From NCBI RefSeq assembly GCF_002812805.1, contig NZ_NMUM01000044.1:62001-126000 (forward strand): a stretch of DNA of 64,000 nucleotides. The letters are read 5' to 3'. The DNA comes from Microbacterium lacus. Lineage in GTDB: Bacteria > Actinomycetota > Actinomycetes > Actinomycetales > Microbacteriaceae. A model generated the notes under the pieces. That model was given only the letters and a program-made list of their open reading frames with translations. It ran no database searches and was not told the DNA's origin. Of this stretch, positions 53,967 to 64,000 are shown piece after piece (the stretch's first letter is position 1; each line of letters starts with the position of its first letter). Position numbers and translations under genes: made by a program.

Positions 53967-55337
53967 GTGTCGATAGCTGACATCTCGGAGGACCGCATGG
54001 GCGGAGCCCCCCGCGGCCCCGAAAGGACTCCCCCGCACGACACCCTCGCCGAACAGTCCGCTCTCGGTGGCATGCTGCTGTCGAAGGATGCTGTCGCCGA
54101 CGTCATCGAGACGCTCCGTGGACCCGATTTCTACGTGCCCAAGCACGAGCTGATCTTCGACGCCATCCTCTCGCTCTATTCGCACGGCGAGCCCACCGAC
54201 GTGGTCGCTGTCACCGACGAGCTCATCAAAACGGGAGAGCTGCAGCGCGCCGGCGGCGCGGACTACCTGCACACGCTCACGTCGATCGTGCCGACGGCGG
54301 CCAACGCCGGGTACTACGCGTCGATCGTCGCCGAACGCGCCCTGCTGCGCCGCTTGGTCGAAGCCGGAACGCGCATCGTGCAGATGGGCTATTCGGGTCA
54401 GGGCGAGGCGCTCGACCTGGTGAACAACGCCCAGGCTGAGATCTACTCGGTCAACGGCAACGAGAACACCGAGGACTACGTTCCGCTGACGGTCGCCGTC
54501 GATGCGGCCGTCGAAGAGATCGAGGCTGCTCGCGGGCGTGACGGTCAGATGATGGGCGTTCCTACTGGCTTCGCCGACATGGACGACCTGACGAACGGCC
54601 TGCATCCGGGCCAGCTGATCATCATCGCCGCGCGGCCCGCCCTCGGTAAGTCCACGCTCGCGCTCGACTTCGCCCGGGCCGCCGCGATCGGGCACAACCT
54701 GCCGACCATCTTCTTCTCGCTCGAAATGGGTCGGAGTGAGATTGCGATGCGCCTGATGAGCGCCGAGGGTGCCGTCCCGCTGCACACGATGCGCAAGGGC
54801 ACGCTCGACTCGCGCGACTGGACGACCATCGCGGCGACCCGTGGCCGCATCAACGACGCCCCGCTCTACATCGACGACAGCCCGAACATGACGCTCGTCG
54901 AGATCCGGGCCAAGTGTCGTCGCCTGAAGCAGCGGGCGGACCTGAAGATGGTGGTCATCGACTACCTCCAGCTCATGACGAGCGGTAAGCGCGTCGAGAG
55001 CCGTCAGCAAGAGGTCAGTGAGTTCTCGCGTGCGCTCAAGCTGCTCGCCAAGGAGCTCCGGGTGCCCGTCATCGCGCTCTCGCAGCTGAACCGTGGCCCC
55101 GAGCAGCGGCAGGACAAGAAGCCCGCCCTCTCGGACCTCCGTGAATCCGGATCGCTCGAGCAGGACGCCGACATGGTCATCCTGCTCCACCGCGAATCGG
55201 CCTACGAGGCCGATAGCCCCCGTGCGGGCGAGGCCGACCTGATCGTGGCGAAGAACCGTAATGGTCCGACCCGCACGGTGACGGTCGCCTTCCAGGGTCA
55301 CTACTCGCGCTTCACCGACATGGCGCCCGGTGGCTGA
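53967..55337 (+). CDS. dnaB: Replicative DNA helicase DnaB
   Basis: A 456-residue hexameric helicase. N-terminal domain with AEQSALGGMLLSKDAVADV; RecA-like ATPase with Walker A RPALGKST near residue 225, Walker B VVIDYLQLM, and the LRESGSLEQDAD and GPTRTV motifs. There is no intein, unlike some actinobacteria. GTG 53967 follows GGAAGGGAG; an in-frame ATG at 53922 is a less likely start. Works with DciA and DnaA encoded earlier in the window. Confidence 0.96.
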   Translation: MSIADISEDRMGGAPRGPERTPPHDTLAEQSALGGMLLSKDAVADVIETLRGPDFYVPKHELIFDAILSLYSHGEPTDVVAVTDELIKTGELQRAGGADYLHTLTSIVPTAANAGYYASIVAERALLRRLVEAGTRIVQMGYSGQGEALDLVNNAQAEIYSVNGNENTEDYVPLTVAVDAAVEEIEAARGRDGQMMGVPTGFADMDDLTNGLHPGQLIIIAARPALGKSTLALDFARAAAIGHNLPTIFFSLEMGRSEIAMRLMSAEGAVPLHTMRKGTLDSRDWTTIAATRGRINDAPLYIDDSPNMTLVEIRAKCRRLKQRADLKMVVIDYLQLMTSGKRVESRQQEVSEFSRALKLLAKELRVPVIALSQLNRGPEQRQDKKPALSDLRESGSLEQDADMVILLHRESAYEADSPRAGEADLIVAKNRNGPTRTVTVAFQGHYSRFTDMAPGG

Positions 55338-55638
55338 GCCGATGTTGTAGGTTTTTTTTGAAGTTGTCCATTTCGCAGATGAAATGTCCACGGTGTGTCC
55401 ATCTGGACATTTCGGAGCACCGAGTTCGCTCGCACCACCATTTGGTTGAGTGTCAACATGGCGTCAGTCATGGTCACCTGGCAGCGCCGGTTGGCGCTAC
55501 CGACCTCGATCCCGATCGGTGTCAGGCCCACCGCTCGGCGTGACTCCCGGTGCGGCCGAGCGGGGCGAGCACACAACGGTCGCAAGTGTGGGGGACGAGG
55601 TTGAGACGCGCGATAAGCTCCGCCGATAGTGTTTCCAC
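55338..55638. other. dnaB-TIR gene gap: palindrome and junction region
   Basis: 301 nt. It begins with a run of eight T (55352-55359), then four TGTCCA-type words, two of them forming the inverted repeat GAAATGTCCA (55381-55390) and TGGACATTTC (55404-55413). The remaining 190 nt show no clear gene. It marks the left border of the probable defence island; no integrase, tRNA or direct repeat was found. Confidence 0.6.
55601..55630 (+). promoter_or_regulatory. Promoter for the TIR receptor-like gene, leaderless
   Basis: TTGAGA (55601-55606) and GATAGT (55625-55630) are 18 nt apart. The GTG at 55639 is 8 nt behind the -10, so the transcript would start at or almost at the start codon; no Shine-Dalgarno is seen. 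Confidence 0.55.
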
Positions 55639-58600
55639 GTGGTACTGGACTCCTATGACGCCTTCATCTCACATAGGTCGACGTCAAAGGCTCAGGCCCG
55701 CCGCGTCAAGGCCGCGTTGGAGCGATTCGCCCAGCCCAAGAAGGGTGACGAGCCCTTCCGTGTATACCTCGACGAATCCTCGCTGCGAGTGGGCGACCTC
55801 ACCACTGAGATTGAAACAGGGCTCCAGCGCAGCCGCGCGTTGATCGTTCTGATTGCGCGGGACACTGTCGGGTCTCGGTGGGTTGAGCTCGAGGTTCGCT
55901 ACTGGCTCTCTCACGGAGGTTCGCCCGATCGCCTGTTCATGGTCCGCGTAGATGACATCGACCTGTCATGGAACGAGACAAGTGCAGACTGGGCACACCC
56001 CGATTTGGTCCCGTCGGCGCTACACGGCTTGTTCAGCCGCGAGCAGAAGTTCATCGATCTTGCCTCAGCGGCGAAGGGTGCCGAACGGACCGCGCTGGCT
56101 CCCGTGTTCGCTGCCGTCCGCGAACGGCCGATCGAGTCCCTGCTCCTAGAAGAAGCCGACCGGGCACGACGCCGACAGCGGACGATCATGGTCGTCGCGG
56201 CGACGATGAGCGTGTTTTTCCTGTTAGCCTTGGCGGCCGGGGTCTGGGCGCTGATCAGCCGCAACCAGGCCGAGGCGGCCACCCGGGAGGCGCTCGGTCA
56301 GGCGAACGCGGCACAGGCCATCCTCGCGAGCCAGACAGACCCCGTCCAGGCTGCGCAGTACGCGCTCCGGGCGTCTGAGTACTCGGAGTCGCTGCCAGTT
56401 CGCGCGGCCATGCTCGCTGTCGCTGGAAGTTCCGCGAACCTGATCCACAGTTTCGACGTTCCCGAGGGGTCCAGCGCGGACAGCGCGATTTTCACGCCCG
56501 ACGGCAGCATCGTCGGCACTATTACCCGCTCGAGCACGGACCGCGACGAGACCCAGCTCGAGCTCCGCGAGGTGGAGACAGCCGAAGTGATCGCCTCCAC
56601 GTCACTGCCGCATCAAATCGCCTGGGTGCGACTACTCTCGGACGCCGTTGGGGTCCTCTGCTCCTACCGGACGGGGACGCACCTCATTCAGGTCGACGAC
56701 GGTACGGTGTCCTTCACCGATCTGGACGCGCAGCCCGATGCCGGGGGGTTGCCCGACGGCGCGCAGGGGATGCCGGAGACATACTCGTCCTGCGCCGAGC
56801 CGGTCGCAGTCCGTGACGGGCTTCTCGTCTCCACGATCAACGGCAACGCCACAACTGGCAAGCAGCGACTTGACCTCGTGCGAGCCTCGGGCTACGCAAC
56901 CACGTTGGCAACTTTCGACAGTCCGAGCCGGTCGCTGTCCTTCGAGGCCGTCGCCACTGGCGCCGGTCACGTCCTAGTTCTTGACCCCACGGGCGCACAG
57001 ATCATCGATACGGCTGCCGGCACGATCACTCCGATCAGCGGCGCCGCGGTGCCGACAGATATTGACATCACCGACAGCGACTACAAGGGTGAGTTCTTCG
57101 GCAAGACCGACGAGCACGAGTGGCTGCTTGTTCGTCGAGACGACTCAGGATTCACCGCGACCTCCGTTTCGCTCGACAACACCGTCTGGGGTGCAGCGCC
57201 CTTGGTCGACGCCGACGGGCTGTTCACCGGGCAGGTGGTGGCGCTCGACCACGGCAGCGTGATCTCGCTCCCCGGATCGGGCAAGGAGTACACCCTGGGC
57301 GATGACCGCAGCCGGAACACTGGCGCATCCAGCAGGCAGTGGAACCAGTACCTCCCGACGCTGCGTCGGCTCGACGATGCGAAGTACGTAGCGGTTTTCG
57401 GATCGTCCGTATTCGTCGTCGACCTCAACCCGTCGTACCCCCTCGAGCAGGGGTGGGGCAGGGCCGCGGTCGGCGACGAGTCGTCCGATACCTCCCGCAC
57501 CGACGATTGGGCGGTCGTCAACGTTGGCGTAAGCCTGCAGAGCGCGGGTTCGCAGGGAATGAATCCGATCGCTGCGACATGCGGCAGTGACGTCCTGCTC
57601 CAGGCGTCGCCCACCGGGTTCGAAGAGCCCGCCTATGCCAATGGCGGCAAGCTCCTCGTTCGTGCCAACGGCACATACCGCTTGGTGCCCGACTCGACGA
57701 CGTTCTCAGCAGGCTGCGCGGTCTTGGAGTCGACGCCAGCGGTCGCGATCCTCAGCACCGACCCCGCGGACGACCAGGTGCTGCTGCCGGGCGTCAGCGC
57801 CAATGCGCGGGTGCACGTCAGTGAGCAGGGCGAGGTCGCGGTTCTTCGTGGAGAGACACCGGTGGCGATCTTCCGCTCCTATTCGCAGTCTCGCGCGTGG
57901 TCGATGGAGCACCACATCAATTACACATCGCTGAACCCCCACACCATCGGAAGCAGCGGCGAGAACACCATCCGGCAGACGGAGGGCGGATTCGACTTCA
58001 CCCAAGCTGACAGCTCAGCCGCCGAGATCTCGTTCGATAACCCCGACGGATGGCAGGCCGTGTCGCCGGACGCGACGCAGCTTGTCGCGCTCGACGCTGC
58101 CTCCGAACCCCAGCTTGTGACCGCGGACGGAGTGAGAGGCCTGGCTGCCTGCGCCGCGAAAGACGACTCGACCTGGCAGGAGTTCGCCTGGATTCCCGCC
58201 GACGGCTATGCAGAGAGCGCCAGCTCAGCGCGCGGCGCGGTACTCGTGAGCAAGCAGTACGACGGGGCCGGCGACGAGCCGACCACGGTCGTCGACTGCG
58301 TGACGGGCGAGGAACGGACAGAGTCGACTTTCGCAGGTCAGCGCCTACAGCTCGAACGATACGAGGTGCGCGCCGACGGGGGCGTCATCGAGACGATCGC
58401 GCGCCCCCAGGACGACGATGATCCCACGATCGTGACCCAGATCACGTGGACCGGCGACAAGCAGCCGGACACACGCACCCTCTCGACCTCGGACGCCCTC
58501 AACTCCGCCGTCTGGTCGCAGGACGGTCGCTTCGTCGTCACGGACAACGGAGCAACAAAGACCGTCCAGGAATGGGCCGATGGCCAGTGGCAGCCGCGCA

Positions 58601-59427
58601 CGGCCCTCGCTTCTGCAGGCACTGCGCAGTTCAGCCCAGACGACCTGCTCGTGCTCACGAACTTCACCTCCACGCAGAGCGCACTCTCCATCGTCGACCC
58701 GAGCACCGGTCACGTGATCCTCTCCGACGACCTCGGGGACACCGACTACCTCCGCAACAGTGGCCTACCGATCAGGGTCTCGGACGGGAACATGGTGCTC
58801 CAGCTGTGGGAGAAGTCCGACACGGCCGGATCCGCCCTTACCGACGCGCCACTGACCATCCCTGTCGACGTCGATCGCCTCCGCGGCATCCTGTGCGAAG
58901 TGAATCGGATCGCGATCTGCGACGGAATAGCGATCGGTGGCTCCAGCGACGCCCCTCGGCCTTCCACGACGCCCAATGCCATGGAGACCGCTCCTTCGCC
59001 GAGCGCTTCCGCGGACGCGGCGCTACCTGCGGGCTGGCCGGACGAGCTCGCGGGCGACTGGTGCCCGGCCTCCGATCCCGGGAGCTGCTTCAGCGTCGCG
59101 AGCCTGCTCGACGAGTGGCCGAACACCCAACTCAGGTACACCGACCCGTCGACGGAGGTCGACGGGACGACGGACATGACGATCTGCCTGGACCTCGACC
59201 TCGAGGACTCTTGCACGACCTCGATGTCGATGTACCTGCGCTACTTCCCGGTTGGAGTCGAATGGGACTGCACGGCGCTCGAGGTCGAAGAGCACGGGTG
59301 GCCCGACTGCTACCCCGACTACACCAGTTCGCACGATTCGTCGAAGCCGCGACTGGTCGTGCTGCCCAATCATCAGCATTCGACCGACTACGTCGACACG
59401 GAGCCGATGTACCGGGCAACGGACTGA
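55639..59427 (+). CDS. TIR-domain transmembrane protein with large outer beta-propeller-like part
   Basis: A 1262-residue protein. Residues about 1-150 are a TIR domain: YDAFISHRS start, FRVYLDE loop, LIVLIARDTVGSRW and the predicted catalytic glutamate 85 in WVELE, as in NAD-cleaving TIRs. RARRRQR then a single membrane span (about 184-208) indicates the N terminus is inside. After a coiled-coil-like segment (NQAEAATREALGQANAAQ; then an LR-type SYALRASEYSES region found in WD40-type proteins) follow about 900 residues of beta-rich repeats, a Ser/Pro/Thr linker (near 1115) and a C-terminal cysteine-rich domain. All 14 cysteines lie beyond the membrane span and none before it, fitting an exported part. 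A sensor-effector role in defence is inference. Confidence 0.8.
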   Translation: MVLDSYDAFISHRSTSKAQARRVKAALERFAQPKKGDEPFRVYLDESSLRVGDLTTEIETGLQRSRALIVLIARDTVGSRWVELEVRYWLSHGGSPDRLFMVRVDDIDLSWNETSADWAHPDLVPSALHGLFSREQKFIDLASAAKGAERTALAPVFAAVRERPIESLLLEEADRARRRQRTIMVVAATMSVFFLLALAAGVWALISRNQAEAATREALGQANAAQAILASQTDPVQAAQYALRASEYSESLPVRAAMLAVAGSSANLIHSFDVPEGSSADSAIFTPDGSIVGTITRSSTDRDETQLELREVETAEVIASTSLPHQIAWVRLLSDAVGVLCSYRTGTHLIQVDDGTVSFTDLDAQPDAGGLPDGAQGMPETYSSCAEPVAVRDGLLVSTINGNATTGKQRLDLVRASGYATTLATFDSPSRSLSFEAVATGAGHVLVLDPTGAQIIDTAAGTITPISGAAVPTDIDITDSDYKGEFFGKTDEHEWLLVRRDDSGFTATSVSLDNTVWGAAPLVDADGLFTGQVVALDHGSVISLPGSGKEYTLGDDRSRNTGASSRQWNQYLPTLRRLDDAKYVAVFGSSVFVVDLNPSYPLEQGWGRAAVGDESSDTSRTDDWAVVNVGVSLQSAGSQGMNPIAATCGSDVLLQASPTGFEEPAYANGGKLLVRANGTYRLVPDSTTFSAGCAVLESTPAVAILSTDPADDQVLLPGVSANARVHVSEQGEVAVLRGETPVAIFRSYSQSRAWSMEHHINYTSLNPHTIGSSGENTIRQTEGGFDFTQADSSAAEISFDNPDGWQAVSPDATQLVALDAASEPQLVTADGVRGLAACAAKDDSTWQEFAWIPADGYAESASSARGAVLVSKQYDGAGDEPTTVVDCVTGEERTESTFAGQRLQLERYEVRADGGVIETIARPQDDDDPTIVTQITWTGDKQPDTRTLSTSDALNSAVWSQDGRFVVTDNGATKTVQEWADGQWQPRTALASAGTAQFSPDDLLVLTNFTSTQSALSIVDPSTGHVILSDDLGDTDYLRNSGLPIRVSDGNMVLQLWEKSDTAGSALTDAPLTIPVDVDRLRGILCEVNRIAICDGIAIGGSSDAPRPSTTPNAMETAPSPSASADAALPAGWPDELAGDWCPASDPGSCFSVASLLDEWPNTQLRYTDPSTEVDGTTDMTICLDLDLEDSCTTSMSMYLRYFPVGVEWDCTALEVEEHGWPDCYPDYTSSHDSSKPRLVVLPNHQHSTDYVDTEPMYRATD

Positions 59428-59509
59428 GTTGACACCAACTCGCGGAGAGAGGCTGCAACTGGGAGGAATTTGTGCTCTGGGCTTCAGCACCAAGAGCTAT
59501 TGGGGACGA

Positions 59510-60403
59510 TCAGCCAATCTTCTCGTTAACCTCACCACGGGAAGCCAGCCACATGGTGTGCTCTCGGCTGATTGCCTCCTCCGCGTCGGCAACGGACCCT
59601 GGCCATTCGCTCGCATCGGCGGCGAGCAACGATGTCCTCTGCTTCTCAAGCTCGGCAGCGGTCAGTGCATATGCCGCGCGAAGTGTGACGTGTTGCTTGA
59701 GTGCCAGCCAGGCCGCACCCGCACCTATCGCTGCCGCGAGGATCCCGGCGAGATCGAACGTCCAGCCGCCGAAAAGACGTCCAGCCGCGAGTGCTACCGC
59801 GATAGCTTCGGCGCACAGTAGAAGCGTTCGCCACCAAGCTGCCGCTCGGCGGTTCGCCTTCGCCTTGCGCGTGTACCAATCGCGTTGTGCCTCCGTTCTG
59901 TCGCGCAAGTACACCGAGCGACGAGTGTCAAGATCGGACGCCCTCAGCGCGTCCATCGCGACGGTCGGCGAACTACCGTCACCCGTTGGCACAGACACTG
60001 CCTGCGCCACTTGGTGGGCGACCTGGCTCACGCGAGACCTGAAGAGGGTCCTCGCCTCGCTCGGTTCAAGCGATAGGAAGAATGGATCGGCGCCGACGGC
60101 GTAGCGCCAGCTGAGCGTCTTCACGGACTCAGCGCCGGCCCGAGCTTGGTACCAGTCTCTCTCGGGTCGAACAAGTGTGATGTAGATCTCTGACCCCAGC
60201 GCGAGAGCGAACCCGAGTAGCGCCACCGCGGCCCACACGTCGACCTTCCCGACGAAGAGCGAGTACGACGCCCCAAGCGCAGCGATGACCGTGCCCCCGA
60301 GACGAAGGCGGCTACTCCATAGCGTGGCCTTCTGCGCGGAGTTCGAAGCCTCATCAGCTGAGGCAAAGAAGGGTGGCAGATCGGAGTCAACGAGGTGAAT
60401 CAT
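59510..60403 (-). CDS. SLATT-type (DUF4231-like) membrane protein, candidate effector
   Basis: A 297-residue protein with two pairs of membrane spans: about 35-51 with 56-77, and about 190-210 with 215-236. After the first pair stands ERDWYQARAGAESVKTLSWRY, the tryptophan/arginine/glutamate signature of the SLATT superfamily, and a second half-repeat (RDWYTRKAKANRR) follows. SLATT proteins are predicted pore-forming effectors in nucleotide-signal defence systems. ATG 60403 is 4 nt after the stop of the TIR gene, so the two are translated together. The last gene of this minus-strand group; convergent with the large TIR gene (82-nt gap). Confidence 0.8.
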   Translation of the reverse strand: MIHLVDSDLPPFFASADEASNSAQKATLWSSRLRLGGTVIAALGASYSLFVGKVDVWAAVALLGFALALGSEIYITLVRPERDWYQARAGAESVKTLSWRYAVGADPFFLSLEPSEARTLFRSRVSQVAHQVAQAVSVPTGDGSSPTVAMDALRASDLDTRRSVYLRDRTEAQRDWYTRKAKANRRAAAWWRTLLLCAEAIAVALAAGRLFGGWTFDLAGILAAAIGAGAAWLALKQHVTLRAAYALTAAELEKQRTSLLAADASEWPGSVADAEEAISREHTMWLASRGEVNEKIG

Positions 60404-60407
60404 GGCG

Positions 60408-60953
60408 TCACGCGTTCCGCATCCGCAGTGCTCGCGTGTTGTTGACCTTGTCAGCGTGAGAGGTTCGACGATTGAACGCGTCATCGATCATTCTTGCAAG
60501 GCTTGCAGCGGATGTAGGGTACTTCATCCATCGCGCGTAGCCGTTCTCGCCATCAATGTTGTCGCTCACGCGCGCGGGAGGCTGCCGCCCCGGGGTCTCC
60601 GACATGGAGGGCAGAGTGATCGCGACGAGACCGTTGCGTGAACTCGTCACGGTGTTGCGAAGGGAGGCGGCGATCTCCCAATCGACGAAACGACGCCCCC
60701 AGGTTTGGGCGCCGACCAAGACGAGCGTCACGCTGCTATCGCGTAGGTAGAGTTCGCGGATACGACGCTTGATGTAGTCGGCGTCGGTGCTGTTGATGAC
60801 GTCTCCAGCCATCGATGCGCCGATTCCCCGCGAGATGAGCACGTCGTGGTCGTGGTCGAAGTAGTCGATGAAGGCCGCCACTTCAGCTTCGTCCGCATGG
60901 TGATAGGACACGAACGTCTTGTGTCGTGTCTTGAGTCTGAGCAGGCTGGTCAT
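60408..60953 (-). CDS. ThsB-like TIR protein (MTH538 type)
   Basis: A 181-residue protein. TFVSYHHADEAEVAAF at the start and SSVTLVLVGAQTWGRRFVDWEI in the middle closely resemble the Thoeris sensor ThsB, including the glutamate (residue 93) at the predicted NAD-cleaving site. The last 70 residues are specific to this protein. In Thoeris, ThsB makes an ADP-ribose-type signal upon phage infection which activates ThsA. Here the next gene is a SLATT protein instead of a ThsA. A strong AAAGGAGG site sits 6 nt before ATG 60953. Confidence 0.82.
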   Translation of the reverse strand: MTSLLRLKTRHKTFVSYHHADEAEVAAFIDYFDHDHDVLISRGIGASMAGDVINSTDADYIKRRIRELYLRDSSVTLVLVGAQTWGRRFVDWEIAASLRNTVTSSRNGLVAITLPSMSETPGRQPPARVSDNIDGENGYARWMKYPTSAASLARMIDDAFNRRTSHADKVNNTRALRMRNA

Positions 60954-61011
60954 GAATGTCCTCCTTTAGGGCTTAGCAAACTCTCTCTGATCGCGTCCAC
61001 GCACTCCACGG

Positions 61012-64000
<2,989 letters not shown>

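Noticed and set aside
53631..55391. 586-codon minus-strand frame opposite dnaB
   Set aside because: Antisense shadow of a conserved helicase gene.
55338..55638. Integration scar (att site or tRNA) for the defence island
   Set aside because: No tRNA, integrase or flanking direct repeat was seen; the right end lies outside the window, so it cannot be judged.

Overview
The window reads as the chromosomal origin region of a high-GC Gram-positive actinobacterium, most likely a member of the Microbacteriaceae close to Microbacterium. The basis is gene order (fhaA-fhaB-pstP-rodA-pbpA-pknA-pknB; gyrB-gyrA-DUF3566; dnaA-dnaN-recF-dciA; rpmH-rnpA-yidD-yidC-jag-rsmG-parA-parB-trxA-trxB-murJ), GTG starts, a class E sortase, a Ser/Thr kinase cluster with PASTA domains, and parS sites of the GTTTCACGTGAAAC type. 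The genus is an inference from general knowledge, not from a search.

Layout. 1-10 kb: an orphan GntR regulator, tRNA-Leu(CAG), then a tightly overlapping cell-wall growth and signalling operon (two FHA proteins, PP2C phosphatase, RodA, transpeptidase PbpA, kinases PknA and PknB). 10-15 kb: on the opposite strand a class E sortase, a 51-residue membrane protein and a glutamine amidotransferase; then crgA, rhomboid, cyclophilin, a tail-anchored protein, a YbaK deacylase and a Nudix hydrolase. 15-24 kb: tRNA-Ala, tRNA-Ile, a VIT transporter and gyrA/gyrB with dciA, recF and dnaN. The dnaN-dnaA gap (24.2-24.7 kb) holds consensus DnaA boxes and is the likely oriC; a second gap separates dnaA from rpmH. 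26.4-32.6 kb: ribosome, membrane insertion and partition genes; the 0.9 kb rsmG-parA gap is a non-coding array in which parS sites alternate with hairpin-type repeats. 32.6-41 kb: trxA, trxB, murJ, a DUF6049 secreted protein, a methyltransferase and the CCA-adding enzyme.

41-55 kb: accessory metabolic genes (azoreductase with an HxlR regulator; GAF regulator, aldehyde dehydrogenase and DUF779; DUF985 cupin; two unknown overlapping genes), the rpsF-ssb-rpsR-rplI operon, a pair of cell-surface genes (one with seven chaplin-like repeats and a LALTG sorting signal that matches the class E sortase earlier in the window), and dnaB, preceded by DnaA-box matches.

55.3-64 kb: a probable defence island. 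It contains a 1262-residue protein with a cytoplasmic TIR domain, one membrane span and a large cysteine-bearing outer region; facing it, a ThsB-like TIR protein coupled at 4 nt to a four-span SLATT-type membrane protein; and upstream of these on the same strand a DUF499-type ATPase that runs off the right edge. This island is the most likely place for an undescribed system. Function there is inference from domain signatures only.
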